Assembly: GCF_000092065.1 (NCBI RefSeq) | Contig: NC_009360.1 | Span: 434,001-498,000 of the forward strand | Direction of reading: 5' to 3' | Length of the DNA stretch: 64,000 nucleotides | Origin: Ostreococcus lucimarinus CCE9901 | Taxonomy: Eukaryota; Chlorophyta; Mamiellophyceae; Mamiellales; Bathycoccaceae | Position numbers and translations under genes: made by a program | Shown here: piece by piece, positions 28,850-40,343 of the stretch | How the letters are laid out: every line of letters begins with the position of its first letter | Numbering within the stretch: the stretch's first letter is position 1 | The notes under the pieces: model-generated | Told to the model about the DNA's origin: nothing | Seen by the model: the letters and a program-made list of their open reading frames with translations, nothing else | The model's database searches: none

Positions 28850-29311
28850 ATGGTGTTCATCCTGGATAAGGACAAGCGCGCGAGAGACGCGGACGCGCGC
28901 GCGAGGGCGAGGTGCCAGAGGTGTCTGCGGACGGGCGTGTGGACGTACGAGTGCGGCTGCGAGGGAAAGTACGTGCGCCGCGCGAGCGCGACGGAGCGGA
29001 TGCGCGATCCCGCGAAGAGGCAGAAGTTCGCGGAGGAGCAGTTCGATGACGTGCCGGACGGCGCGGGCGTGGACGAGCGGCGGTTGAGGGCGGCGTTGGG
29101 GGAGAAGAAGAAGCGGCGGAAGAGGCGGCGGTCGAGGAGCTCGAGCTCTTCGTCGGGGTCGTCGTCGAGTTCGTCGAGTAGCGGTAGTACTAGTGGTAGC
29201 TCGACGAGTTCGTCGTCGTATTCATCGAGCTCGTCGTCGTCGAGTGGGAGCGATTCTTCGTCGAGCTCGTCGAGCTCGCGCGGGAAAAAGCGCTCGTCGA
29301 GGAAGCGATAG
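28850..29311 (+). CDS. ZCCHC10-like zinc-knuckle protein with Ser-rich tail
   Basis: 153 residues. The N-terminal half matches the ZCCHC10 family: ARCQRCLRTGVWTYEC followed by GCEGKYVRRASATERMRDP. In relatives the knuckle is C-x2-C-x4-G-H-W-x-Y-E-C; here the His is replaced by Val (codons GGC GTG TGG), while an extra C-G-C follows. The C-terminal half is a KKRRKRRR basic patch and about 55 residues of nearly pure Ser/Gly, encoded by TCG/AGC/AGT repeats, then a basic end. RS-like tails of this sort are common in splicing-associated proteins. Function is not established for the family. Confidence 0.75.
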   Translation: MVFILDKDKRARDADARARARCQRCLRTGVWTYECGCEGKYVRRASATERMRDPAKRQKFAEEQFDDVPDGAGVDERRLRAALGEKKKRRKRRRSRSSSSSSGSSSSSSSSGSTSGSSTSSSSYSSSSSSSSGSDSSSSSSSSRGKKRSSRKR

Positions 29312-29365
29312 TCTGACGGGAATTCGTCGTCTTTTCTAGCTAGTAATAACGAATGAATCACAACG

Positions 29366-32300
29366 CTATTGCACGTCGTCGAGGATTCGTCTGATTGTGA
29401 CTATGATTTCGTCGTCGTCGTCGCTCCAGGACGACTTGCCCGCGTTTCGGATTCGTTTGGCGAAATCTTCGTCGAGCGCGAGGCGAAGGTACTTGAATAA
29501 CACCGCCACCGGTGCGTCACACTTGAACTTGATCCAGTTATCCATGATCACGCGTGCGTTCGCGTGCTGCACCTCGAGGTTTCCACCGAAAAGTAATAAC
29601 GCCTCGGGTGCGACGACAGTACAGTCTCGCAAGTACACGCGTGCCGTTCGCATCTTTTCGTGATACACCATGAACGGATACGCGGGCTTGCGGTCGATTC
29701 CGATCCCTTTGTTCACGCTCGACGGGTGCACGCGCACCTCTGACGTTGCGTCCTTCCACGTGTACTGCGCGTAGTCTTGATCCGATGCCTCATCGCCGAC
29801 GGCGACGTTTGCGTACAGGCCCGCCGTGAGCACAGCCTTGATCATTTGTACGCGGCGCGCGTCTTTGTTCCAAGCCTGCGTGCGAATAAAAATGCGAAAT
29901 GTCAGGGATAATCATCCAACGAGACGAGCTATGAAACTTAAATGTTGCGAAGCTGCTGGGATGTGCGCGTATTTCTATACGCGTCATCGAAAAGCCTCAT
30001 CGTCGATGTACGGAAATAACTTTACGCGCGCGCAGGTGGCTGCATGCGCACACGCCCGGGGCGCTTCGAGTGAAGCACCCATCTCCGAGTACGAGAAATC
30101 GTGAAGTCAAGTGTTAACGTACCGCTTTAGGATCATCCAACCAATTTGTGTTTCTACCTCGAAGTGAGTAACCGGCGGGGACTCGAATGACGCCCATGTC
30201 CGCGAGAAGCGCGGCGTACTGCGTGCGCATTTCTGAAATCTGTCTCATCGTGTCCACGTCGAGCGCATTTTTCTGCGCAAATCTTCGTCCGGCGTTGCGA
30301 CTTTCTTTCGATGCTTCGATATAGCCGTCGTAAGCGGCGACGACCACTAGGTGATCGCTTTGCTGCCCGGCGGCCAAGGACACCGCGGCTGGTTGCGCGA
30401 ACGCACGCATCGCCGCTTCGACTTGACTGTTCGACGCCTTGGACGATTGAAAGGGCGACTTGTAGCTCAACGTTGCGGCTATGGTTAGAATCGGAGAGAG
30501 ACACCGTAGAATCACTCCGAATAATAGCATTTTCGCAACCCTCGCATCTACTGGCAGTGCAGCGAGGTGGCGACCTAAGGCAGTAAGTCGACCTAGCTCG
30601 TCGAAAGCGCCAATCTCGGTGAGCGTCTTCTTCGCCGCGGCAACAGCTTCCTCTTTTGGAGGCTCGGGTGCGTTCCCGAGAACCACTGCGGCGTCGCTGT
30701 GCAAATCGAGACTTGCGATCTGCAGTACGACTTCCGTGAGCGGCGCGCGGTGCATTTCAGGAACTTGGAATGGCCGCATCGCGCCGTTTGCGCGATGCGA
30801 GGTGAAGAGCGCATAGCATGTTCCCGCTCGAACTCGACCGGCGCGACCGGCGCGCTGTTTCGCCGCTGCGCGGCTGACCCATCCCTCCTCAAGCGAAGCC
30901 ATACCTCGTCGAGGATCCCACTGTCGCTCCTTCACGCGACCGGAATCGATGACGACGACGATGTCTTCGATCGTCACCGACGTTTCTGCCACATTCGTAG
31001 CCACCACAATTTTGCGCACGCCGGGTTTCGGCACCCTGAACGCCTCGCGCTGCTCGGCGTTCGTCAACGCGGAGTGTAATGGCGTGAGCACCGCATCTTT
31101 AAATCGCGGTGAGCTGGCGAGACGATCCAAAAGCCCTGTCACCTCGCCGATACCGGGTAAGAATACCAAAACTGCCCCATCGTCGGTGACGTCGTCGACG
31201 TACGCGAGAAGCTCTTCGATCAAGTCGTAATCGATGACGGACTCATCCAGGCGAGACAGCGACAATCGTGTATTCCGTTTGCAATACTCGTACTTGCTCG
31301 AGTCATAATCTGGATTTTCTGGGTTCTCTTCACCACCGAACTCCGACGCCGCGTCTTCGCCCCAAGACCCCAAGAGCTCGTTCTGGCGCCGCCTATCGCC
31401 CCCGCCGCCCGCCTTGATGGCTTTCATCGCATCTTCGGCTTTGCCCTTTGGTCGTCGACATGAACGATTATCCGGGTCGATGACATAATCCAATGTGTCA
31501 TAAATATGTTCCAGATGAATCGTATCTACGGGGAACGAGCGCCCGGGCGCTGATATAACCGGCGAGCCACCGAGATACTCGCTGAATAAAGCTGCGTTCA
31601 AAGTGGCAGACATGAGCACGAGTTTCACAGGAGGCAAACCAGCTTCGCGGCGACGTCTTGGAAGATCTCTGAGAAGCGTCAACAAGAAGTCACCGTCTAG
31701 AGAGCGCTCGTGGACTTCATCGACGACGACATGCGTGACATCGGTAAGCATTCTATCGCCTTGCAACCTCCGCAACAGAATACCAGTGGTGCAAAAAGTG
31801 AGACGTGTCGCGCTGGTTATTTTCGCATCCAATCGGACGTGGTGCCCGACAAGCGAACCATTACCCCCGACGCCGTTTTTTTCGCATCGTTCGGCAGATA
31901 CGCGCTCGGCGATACTTGTAGCCGCAACACGACGTGGTTGCGTGCACACGATATTGCAAGCACCGCCCTGCTCTCGTTCAATGGCGTCGTCGAGAAGAAA
32001 TTGTGGTACCTGAGTCGTCTTACCGCAACCTGTCTCGCCACATACGACGACAGCATCGTGAGAACGAAGCCGATCGAGAAGCTCGTCAGCCAGCGCACAA
32101 ATAGGGAGCGTCGAGCGCTTCGCAAACAGTTTCTTCCACTGCGGATCCTGCTTTGTCGCCTCGAGGTGCTCTTTCAGTCGTCGACTCACCTCCGCATGCT
32201 TGTTCATGTTTGCCCTGGCCGTGCGCAAACGATCATTCTCTTCTTTAAGTTTTAACTCGCGAGCTTTTGCCGTCAATTCATCTACATATGTACCCCCGTT

Positions 32301-33905
32301 ACTAGCATCGGGCACGTTCAAGCCATCGGTGCCTATTGTCTTAATGAGCGCATCTATAAAATCGTCTCTCGCGTTCTCACCGACATCCGCGACGTCTGAA
32401 TTCATGAACGCGATGGCCCACCGAACCCACAAATCGCGATACGTCTCGGACAATTCCAACGGCACGATTTGGTTTTCCTTGCTAAATGACGCTTCAAACA
32501 ACGCACGCGTAGCCGCACCATTTTGCGCGTCGTTAATGCTCAACCAACCGCCAGCTGTAGGTTCGTCCTCGTCGTGCGTAGAACACACAAGCGTCGGCTT
32601 GCGTTTGTACTTTGGCCCGGTTGAACGTTCGACAGAAACGACGTATCGGATGCCTTCGGCGCTCTTGTCCCGTTCGAATCGTGGTACGAGCCATCCTTCA
32701 CGCTTCGCCAACTGTGCGAGCATATTTTTGGGTGTCATCTCTTCCACTTTGCTATCCTTGGCAGACTTGGATTTGATCGCGCTTGTTTGCGCATTCGCAG
32801 TCGACGCCACTCTCTTACCGTCACTGAACAACAATTCGTGCTTAAACATCTTTGTGATAAGTTCTACGGGATCATCTTCTCCTGAACCAATGATATCATT
32901 CGCACCATCGCTGAACACGTCGAAATCAAATTCTTCGTCGTCCGAATCTTCCTTTGCGCTCGGCTTTGATTCGGCTTCATTTTTTGCGCATATCTTCGTC
33001 GGCGACGTGTCGGCGTTTCCAGTCGCACTCACTTCTGATTTGTCCCGCGATGCATCAGCGTTCGCCGCTATCTCCACCAGCTCTTCTACGGAAGCTACTC
33101 TCGGTGGATCGATGTCATCATCATTCATACCGAGCTCGTTCGCCGTGGCTTTTAATCTCCGAATCGCTTCGGCGACGTCCTTCTGCTCCTTCTTATTCTT
33201 TCCCTTCTTTGCCTCGCTCGCCCGCGTCTTCAACGCGGCGATCTCTTCCGCAAACTTTGCGATCAATTTTCCAGGATCCTTCGCGAACTCTCTACGCTGC
33301 GTCCACATCATTCGCTTCGCCGCCGCCTCTTCGTCGCTCAGTCCAAAATCCTCGAGCGAGTCATAACCGTCGTCGCTATCGTCGTCGTCATCGCTATCTT
33401 CATACGCCGAATACCGTGCCGCGATCCACGCCTTATCCACCACCGTATCATCCATGTTCGATTCGTTTCGTTTACTCACCACCTTCTTCATCGTCGCATC
33501 CACCGCCTCGATGACGCGCCTTGGCGCCGTCTCGCCACTCGCCGCCGTCGCCTCCACCGCGCCGTCTGCGTCCAAACGAAACTCCGAACGTTCGACCGTT
33601 TGAAACCGTCGCGGTAACCGCGCGTTCGCGACGTTCAAACACAACCAGTCTAAAACGTCGTCCTCGGCGAACACGCCCGCCGTATCGCCGCATACGGCGC
33701 GTAAAGCGTCCTCGACGTCGCCGACTCGGAATCCCTGGCTGAGCAAACCGTCGTACGTTTTGCGCGTCTGCGTCGCCGTCACGCGCGTTTTCGCGAGGTC
33801 ATTCGCGCGAGTGTGTACGTCGGTGTCACTCACGAGCGCACGCACGAGCGCCTCTTGACGCGCGGTGAGACGGACGCGCGCGGACTCGTCTCTGGTCGAG
33901 ACCAT
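29366..33905 (-). CDS. DHX29-like DExH-box RNA helicase, two exons
   Basis: Exon 1 is 30123-33905 (from MVSTRDES; the frame is open to another ATG at 33986), the intron is 29876-30122 (247 nt, donor GTACGT, CTGAC branch motif, acceptor CGCAG) and exon 2 is 29366-29875. The splice joins WLDDPKA to AWNKDARRVQMIKAVLTAGL in phase, restoring the helicase C-terminal OB fold; product about 1,430 residues. The N-terminus has a UBA-like segment and DWLCLNVANARLPRRF, typical of DHX29 and its plant relatives. Core motifs: GETGCGKTTQ near residue 622, DEVHERSLDGD, SATLN, and QRAGRAGR. DHX29 helps 43S ribosomal complexes scan structured mRNA leaders; that role here is inferred. Confidence 0.88.
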
Positions 33906-34055
33906 GGCGGCGAGTGAGGCGCGAGCGCGGCGTAACCGACGGTGAGCACGAGACGCCGACGATGCCGCGATCTCGGGTCGTTCCAAGGGGGGCGCTTGGG
34001 ACTGAATTATCGAGAAAGATTGTCGCTGTGGCTACTTCAAATTAAAACGAGGAGT

Positions 34056-36275
34056 CTATCGCTTGCCCGCGAGCGCGTTGTTGATTAACATGCGCGCCGA
34101 TTCCATCGCGTTCTCGTCGCCTCGAACGCGCAGGAGTGAGTTTCCCGAACCGCCTTTGGTCTCGTCGATTGAAACCATCGCCTTGCTCCGGTCTTGCACG
34201 CCCTTGATGGTGGTGCCTTTTTGACCGATGATTTTACCGACTATGATTTTGGGGATCTCAAGTTCAACGCACGGGCCTTTGGCGCCCTTTGGAAGCGCCG
34301 GGACTTTGGTGGATTTAAATTGCCCGCCTGTATACTCCCATCCGTATACGCCATCGCCCGTGAGTTTCACACCGCTTACCTTCGCGGCAAGTTCGAGAGC
34401 TGCTTTTTGCTCCGCCGCTTTCTTCGCGTCTTCCTCCGCTTGCTTCTTGAGCTCGATCGCGAGCAAGCGTTCGGCTTCAGCCTTCTCCGCCTCCGCTCTT
34501 TGCTCATCCGTCATGGCGTACAGAAAGCCTCCACCTCCTTTGCCTGCTTTCTTCTTCTTACGTGCAAGTAACGCCATTTCGTCATCGCTGTCGATGTCGC
34601 TCTCGTCGTCATCGTCCGGCGTATCGTCGTGCATCGTTTTTGCGGCCTGAAGACGCGCCGCCGCAGCGGCGTCAGCCGCCTTTCTCTTTTGCTCAGCTTC
34701 TTTTGCCGCCTTCGCTTGACGTTCTTCCGCAAGCTTTCGCTTGAACTTTTCACGCTCTTTCTTGTTCATCTTCGCCATGCGTGCCTCGAGCTCTTCCTCG
34801 GTCTCGCTTTCGTCCTCAGCTTCTTCCTTCGTCGCGGACGCCTTCGCCTCGTTCGATTCCGGCGCAGCAGCAGGCGCAGCGGGCTCATCATCGCTCGCTT
34901 CGTCTTCCGAATCGACCTTGACAGGCTTTTTCTTCTTCTTGCCTGCGCTCTTCTTACCGTTCTTTCTGAGATACGTCAAGAGTTCTTTGACGAAATTCGC
35001 GCTCTTGCCCATCATCTTCTTCACCTTGGGATCAGCGATGGGATTGTCGTCCAATTCGATCGCTCGCACCTTTTTCTCCTTGAGCTCTCCCCACTCTCCC
35101 GGAAGCTCTTCGATCTTGTTCGACTTCAAAAAAATCTCCGCTAAAAGAGTGCACTGATGAAGATCCGGCGGCGCGTCAGTAATTTTATTCATGCGCGCGG
35201 AAAGCGTCACCAAACGCTCCTTTGCCTCGATGGTGAAGTCGTCCAGCGTGGTGAGCTTGTTGTTGTCGACGACGAGCGTGACCAAGTTGTTCGCGTCATT
35301 GAGCGGAGCGAGCGATTTGATCTTGTTACCAGACACGCGCAAAATCTCCAAGTTCTTGCACTGCGCTAAGCTCGCCGGTAAACTCACGAGATCGTTATTT
35401 TCAGCCTCAAGGACCTTCAAGTTTTTCAACTTGCCGATGCTTTCGGGCAGCTCGACCAAACCGTTGCCGCTGATGATGAGCGTGAGCAAGCCAGTCATTC
35501 GACTGATGTCCGGCGAAAGCTTAGTCAACGAATCGCCGAGTTTGAGCTTCAAGTTATTGACGCTCTTGATGTAGAACAACGCCGGGTCGACCTCGGTATC
35601 GCCCTTGTTTCGTTCGATGGCCAACTCCTTCGCTTCGGTTTCCTTCGCCTTCGCCGTCTCCGGCCATCGAGCTTCCGGCGCTTTCCCCGCCGGTATCTCT
35701 TCCTCATCGTCCCCTGCATTCTTAACCTTCGCGCTCGGTTTCTCTCCTCGTCGCTCCAACGCCTCCATCTCCTTCTTTTTCCGCTTACTCCGCTGCGTCG
35801 ACGTCTCGCCCTCAAACGCGGCGTCGTCCTCGCCCTCCTCCTCCGATTCCTCCTCCTCCTCGCTCGAGTCCCCACCGCGATCGATTTTTCGCGCCAGCGC
35901 GTCGTGTCCACCCTTTCTCGCGTAATCCGCCGCCGTTTTCCCTTTCGCGCACTTCAGCTTATAATTCGCTCCCGCGTACAGCAACTCGTCGCACGACTCC
36001 GCGTGTCCCCGCGCCGCCGCCATCATCAGCGCCGTCCGTCCCTCGCCCTCTCCGTCCACGAAATCGATCGGTTCTTTCATCCGGCTCCGTCGGCAGTTAT
36101 CGAGCAGCATCTGCAGCGCCTTGTGCTTGTTCGCGAGAGCGCAGAGCATGATGGCGGTGACGCCGTCGTCGTCGCGCGTGCCGGGGGTTTGTCCACCGGC
36201 GCCGAGGCCCCAGCGCACGGTGTCGAGCTTGGAGTTGCGACAGGCGTTCAAGAACTGATCGCGCTTGGACGCCAT
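34056..36275 (-). CDS. ankyrin-LRR-coiled coil-KH domain protein
   Basis: 739 residues, single exon. Residues 1-130 contain ankyrin repeats (DDDGVTAIMLCALANKHKAL; GRTALMMAAARGHAESCDEL; GKTAADYARKGGHDALARKI). An acidic stretch (EEEEESEEEGEDD) and a basic linker follow. About 225-400 are leucine-rich repeats of the SDS22/Ras-suppressor type (LPESIGKLKNLKVLEAENND; LPASLAQCKNLEILRVSGNK). A Lys/Glu/Ala-rich coiled coil spans roughly 480-620. Residues 668-739 are a KH domain with the G-x-x-G loop as GKIIGQKGTTIKGVQD. KH domains bind single-stranded RNA or DNA; the rest are protein-binding scaffolds. I know no named family with this order. The role is probably RNA-associated; partners are unknown. 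Confidence 0.82.
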   Translation of the reverse strand: MASKRDQFLNACRNSKLDTVRWGLGAGGQTPGTRDDDGVTAIMLCALANKHKALQMLLDNCRRSRMKEPIDFVDGEGEGRTALMMAAARGHAESCDELLYAGANYKLKCAKGKTAADYARKGGHDALARKIDRGGDSSEEEEESEEEGEDDAAFEGETSTQRSKRKKKEMEALERRGEKPSAKVKNAGDDEEEIPAGKAPEARWPETAKAKETEAKELAIERNKGDTEVDPALFYIKSVNNLKLKLGDSLTKLSPDISRMTGLLTLIISGNGLVELPESIGKLKNLKVLEAENNDLVSLPASLAQCKNLEILRVSGNKIKSLAPLNDANNLVTLVVDNNKLTTLDDFTIEAKERLVTLSARMNKITDAPPDLHQCTLLAEIFLKSNKIEELPGEWGELKEKKVRAIELDDNPIADPKVKKMMGKSANFVKELLTYLRKNGKKSAGKKKKKPVKVDSEDEASDDEPAAPAAAPESNEAKASATKEEAEDESETEEELEARMAKMNKKEREKFKRKLAEERQAKAAKEAEQKRKAADAAAAARLQAAKTMHDDTPDDDDESDIDSDDEMALLARKKKKAGKGGGGFLYAMTDEQRAEAEKAEAERLLAIELKKQAEEDAKKAAEQKAALELAAKVSGVKLTGDGVYGWEYTGGQFKSTKVPALPKGAKGPCVELEIPKIIVGKIIGQKGTTIKGVQDRSKAMVSIDETKGGSGNSLLRVRGDENAMESARMLINNALAGKR

Positions 36276-36543
36276 CGCGAGCGAGTTCGCGCGATCGATC
36301 GAGCGGGCTCGGCGAGAGAGGTCGGTCGATCGGCGCGTCGACGAGTGCGTCGGGACGAGGCGACGCGACGAGGGCGACGCCGCGCGGAGGCGAGCGCGAA
36401 CGACGAGGCGCTATTAATATGGTGACAAAAATGTTTACAACTCTTCTATCGAACAAAAATGTGCCCTCGCCGCGCCCGTTTTCTTGACTAATGAGCGTGC
36501 GCTAAGCGGCGCGGCGGGGCAGCGCCGAGAAATCTCGGCGTCT

Positions 36544-38253
36544 TCATCGAGCGTCTGCTCGCGGCGACTCCGGCGACTCCGCGCCTTCGTCTCCGCCTCC
36601 AGAACCGCCCGAGGAGATAGATCCCACGAGCGTGCTGGCTAATATTAATCCCGCGCCCGCGGCGGCGGATGGCGACAGGGTCTCACCGAGAAGCATGTAC
36701 GCGAATAGCGCGCCCCACACGGGTTCGGTGGAATACATGAGAGTCGCCTCTTGACTCGCGAGCAACGTCAGAGCGACGGTCTCGAGGTAAACACAACCGG
36801 CGGTGGTGACGACGCCGACGAAACCGATCAAACCCCAAGGGATCTCTGCGATGGAATTCACGCCTAAGATGGCTCCCAAGTCGCAATCGCAGTTGAGGTA
36901 GTCTCGAGCCAACAACCCGAAGAAGACGGTGACGACGGTGAGCATCTGAATGCACACCAAACCCATGGACTCTTTGTGCTTCAAATACACCCCGTTGAAG
37001 ATGCAATCAGTGCGGAAAATGTGTACACCGAAGATAAACGCCGACCCTAAAGTGTACAGGTCGCCACGAAGCGAGGCCGGGGCGTCGCCCGCGACGACGT
37101 CGGCGACGGCTGTAGCCGTCGTCGCGTCGACGAGGCCGGGGACGGAGACGAGGTCCTCCATCATGGCCAAACCCGCGACCGCGATCGCGGTCGCGATCCA
37201 CGTTTGCGAGCGAACCGACCGACCAGATAACCCAGCGATGATTGGGACGGCGATGATGGTGAAAGAGCTGATGAAACTCGCTCTAGCCGCGTCCGTGAGC
37301 TCGACGCCGAGGTTTTGCAAATAATATCCCAGCGACACCCACAACCCGAGTTCGAACCCGCCTCGAACGATTCGATCGTCCTTGAGCGCGGACTTTAAGA
37401 ACGGTGCGAACACCAACGACCCCGCGGTGAATCTCAAGGCGGCGAACAAGTCGGTGGACAAGTCCTGTTGCGCGATTTTAATCAACGTGATGTTCGCCCC
37501 GAAACCCGCCATGAGAAACGCGAACAAAACCAACCCTCGCGTTCGTTTACTCACCCCATCGTTCGCCTTATTCCACGCCCTCCAAAGCTCCTCGCGCTTC
37601 GTGTACTGCTTCTCCGCGCATTCTGCATCGTCGATATCGCACGTCACGTCCACGAAATCATCCAAAAACGTGCTCTCGATGGCGTGACTTCGATTCTGCC
37701 TCAACAGCGTCTCCGCGTATCTCGCCGTCGCCGTCGCCGCCATCGCCTCCATCACGTTCGCGTCTCCCATCACCTCCCCATCGACGTCCAGCGTCTCGAC
37801 GCTTTTCGTCACCACGTCTCCCGGCGGCGCGAACTGCCCTCCGCTCGCCCTCGGTTCCGTCGTTCGTCCTCGTCCGCTCGAGCGTTCGCCCAACAACCTG
37901 GCGCGTCCCGCGATCCCGTCCTCGTCCAATCGCCATCGCCCCTTCCTCGACCGCGCGCGCGCCCACCGCACCGCGCCGACCGCCCGTTCGTCGTCCCGCG
38001 CCATCGATCGCGCGACCAGCGTCGCGCGTTCGTCCTCGCGCTTCTCCCGCGCGTGCGCGTGCGCCGATTCTCGCGCGCGATGATGATCGTCGTGCGGATG
38101 CGTCGTCGCGCGTCGGTCGCGCGCCGCGCGCGCCGTCGTCCCGCGTCGCGCGCGCGCCGCGCGCGTCGTCGACGTCGACGTCGACGTCGACGCCATCGTC
38201 GCGCGATCGACGATCGCGGCGCGCGCGACGCGCACCGCGGGCGTCGACGCCAT
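36544..38253 (-). CDS. EamA/DMT-family transporter with plastid leader
   Basis: 569 residues. About 230 residues of Arg/Ala/His-rich and acidic sequence precede the membrane domain; the first 60 look like a transit peptide. The membrane part has about ten hydrophobic helices in two halves, each an EamA repeat: first half from GLVLFAFLMAGFGANITLIK to the WIATAIAVAGLAMM helix, second half from LYTLGSAFIFGVHIFRTDC to GAGLILASTLVGSIS. The conserved EamA end motif EPVWGALFAYMLLGETLSPS is present. Relatives in plants and algae move metabolites across plastid or plasma membranes. Substrate unknown. A short Gly/Ser/Glu-rich tail follows the last helix. Confidence 0.85.
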   Translation of the reverse strand: MASTPAVRVARAAIVDRATMASTSTSTSTTRAARARRGTTARAARDRRATTHPHDDHHRARESAHAHAREKREDERATLVARSMARDDERAVGAVRWARARSRKGRWRLDEDGIAGRARLLGERSSGRGRTTEPRASGGQFAPPGDVVTKSVETLDVDGEVMGDANVMEAMAATATARYAETLLRQNRSHAIESTFLDDFVDVTCDIDDAECAEKQYTKREELWRAWNKANDGVSKRTRGLVLFAFLMAGFGANITLIKIAQQDLSTDLFAALRFTAGSLVFAPFLKSALKDDRIVRGGFELGLWVSLGYYLQNLGVELTDAARASFISSFTIIAVPIIAGLSGRSVRSQTWIATAIAVAGLAMMEDLVSVPGLVDATTATAVADVVAGDAPASLRGDLYTLGSAFIFGVHIFRTDCIFNGVYLKHKESMGLVCIQMLTVVTVFFGLLARDYLNCDCDLGAILGVNSIAEIPWGLIGFVGVVTTAGCVYLETVALTLLASQEATLMYSTEPVWGALFAYMLLGETLSPSAAAGAGLILASTLVGSISSGGSGGGDEGAESPESPRADAR

Positions 38254-38537
38254 CGGCGCGATGTGCGGCCGGTCGGAGGTCGGACGCCGCCGCGTTCGAA
38301 CGCGGCGGGGAAAAGATCGCTTTTTCGCGCGCTTTTTATGCGCGAGACCTCGTTGGGGGTGTTTGATGGGTGTAGATGTAGCTTAAATACTGCAGAGTGG
38401 CCATCGCGTCGCGCGTCGAAAACGGAGATCTCGACGCCAGCTGGCGGGGCGGGCGGACGCGCGGAGACGCGCGGGACGCGGGACGCGGGAAACGGCGCGA
38501 GGGCGCGCGAGGGCGCGAGGGCGTGGATTTGATGACA

Positions 38538-40343
38538 TCATCGCGCGTTTAAGGCATCCATTCGGTCCTGACAGGCGAAGTGGTCGTCGAGGGACGCGAG
38601 GGTGTTGGCGCAAATGACGCCGGAACCGGCGGCGGCGGGGACGCCGACGCCGGGGGCGACGGAATCGCCGACGCGGTAGAGGTTCTTGATGCCGGCGACG
38701 GTGGGACCGGGGAACATCGCGGGGGCGCGAATGGCGGCGCCGTACGTGCCTTTGTGACGACGGAGCCAAGATTTGTGCGTCGCCGGCGAGGCGACGAGTT
38801 CGAGGAGCACGCGATCGCGTACGTCGGGGATCACGCGCTCGAGAGCGACGTATAACTTATCCGAAGCCTCCTTCTTGCGCTTTTCGTACGCTTGTTTGTC
38901 GTTCGCCTTGAGCTCTTCCCAGCCTTCGAAAGGTTCCATGGTGTACGCGTGCACGCAGTGGCACCCAGCCGGCGCCATGTCGGGCTCCCAGACGCTCGCG
39001 ATTGAAATCATGCACACGTTCCCGGGTTGCGAGATCGGTTTACTCTTGTCCAACACCACGACGTGATGACCACCGGTGTGGGTGAAGTCTAAGCCCTCGC
39101 CCTCGATGCCGAGATGGAGGTGCATGAACGACTCGCTGTAAGGCGTCTCCATCGCTTCACGCGTCTCGGTCGCCGGCGCGGCGCCTTTCGGAAGGAGAGT
39201 TCCGTACGTGTCCCACACGCTCGCGTTCGAGAGCACGATCGGAGCACGAACTTCTCCCTTACCGTTCGCTAACTTGACGCCCACCGCAGTGCCGTTTTCT
39301 ACGATGATCTCATCCACGTGCGTCTTCAGACGAACCTCGCCGCCGTACTTTTCCAAGCCTCGCTGCAGCGCCTTGGCGATTTCCTCCGCGCCGCCGCGAG
39401 GAAACTCGCTCACGCCCAAACTATCACTCGCCCCGAACACGGCGGCAAACTCAGCGCTCACCGTACCGCTCGCGTCCACGCCGCTCAACAAAAAACACTC
39501 TAAATCGGCCAAGTAGCGCATCCAAGGATCTTTAATATCCAGAAAATCTAAAAGTTTCACCGTCGGCTGCGGCAGGACGCCCGAGTACGGACCCAGGCCC
39601 GCCATGGCTTTCATGTATCGACTCAAGATCATGAGAGCCACCTTCCAATCCGCGCGAAGCGCCGTGGTCGGCAGACCGCTGAGCGAGGCGTACATCGTCC
39701 GAATCTTCGGCACCGCCCGTTCGAGCTCTTCGGCGCCTCGCGGAGAAAACCGCTTCACCTCCGACACGAGCTTGGCCAGATCCGCGTGCCTGCGAAGACC
39801 CGGAGCGTCAGGTTCTATGTGAAACGTCCCCAGTGGGTCGTACGACACCGTCTCCAACTCCTCCCCGAGCAAGCGAAACACGCTCGCCAGCGGATTCAAC
39901 GCGTTCGGCTTCGTCAAACCGGCGAAAAAGCTCGGCCCGGTGTCGAACTTAAATTCCCCTCGCGCCGTCTTCCGCGCGAACCCGTGCGCGGCACCACCCA
40001 CGGCGTAATGCGATTCCACCACGATCACCTGATCGTTCGTTCCGATCGCGCGTCGCCGTCGTCAGTCGCGCGTCTCGCGCGTCTCGCGCGTCTCGCGCGT
40101 CTCGCGCGTTCGCCCACCCTCTCGCACCTTCTTCCCGTAATACGCCAGCATCGCCGCCGCGGTGAGCCCTCCGATCCCGCTCCCGATCACCACGACGTCC
40201 GCCTCCCCTCCCTCGCGCGCGCCGTCGCGCGTCGTCCCCGCGCGCGTCGTCGTCGCGCGTCGACGTCCGCGCCCGTCTCTCGCGCGTCCCGTCGCGCGCG
40301 TCGCGCGCGCCGTCGCGAGACCGTCGCGGCGCGCGGCGCGCAT
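38538..40343 (-). CDS. CRTISO: carotenoid isomerase (CRTISO), two exons
   Basis: Exon 1 is 40128-40343 and exon 2 is 38538-40028; the intron is 40029-40127 (99 nt, donor GTGCGA, GACTGAC branch motif, acceptor ATCAG). The junction joins AMLAYYGKK to VIVVESHYAVGGAAHGF in phase, giving 568 residues. FAD-binding motif: DVVVIGSGIGGLTAAAMLA. The end carries the family's GDSVAPGVGVPAAAGSGVICANTLAS. CRTISO converts poly-cis-lycopene to all-trans-lycopene in the plastid. The first 48 or so residues (Arg/Ala/Thr-rich) are a transit peptide. The start at 40341-40343 is preferred over an in-frame ATG at 40526. It is divergent from the thioredoxin-fold gene. Confidence 0.9.
40072..40107. repeat. 9-bp tandem repeat in the CRTISO intron
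   Basis: Four perfect copies of GTCTCGCGC lie within the 99-nt intron, between the donor and the branch motif, filling more than a third of it. Confidence 0.85.

Noticed and set aside
28753-29361. Upstream extension of RPAP1
   Set aside because: Antisense to the Ser-rich ZCCHC10-like gene; encodes Asp/Glu/Leu-rich low complexity.
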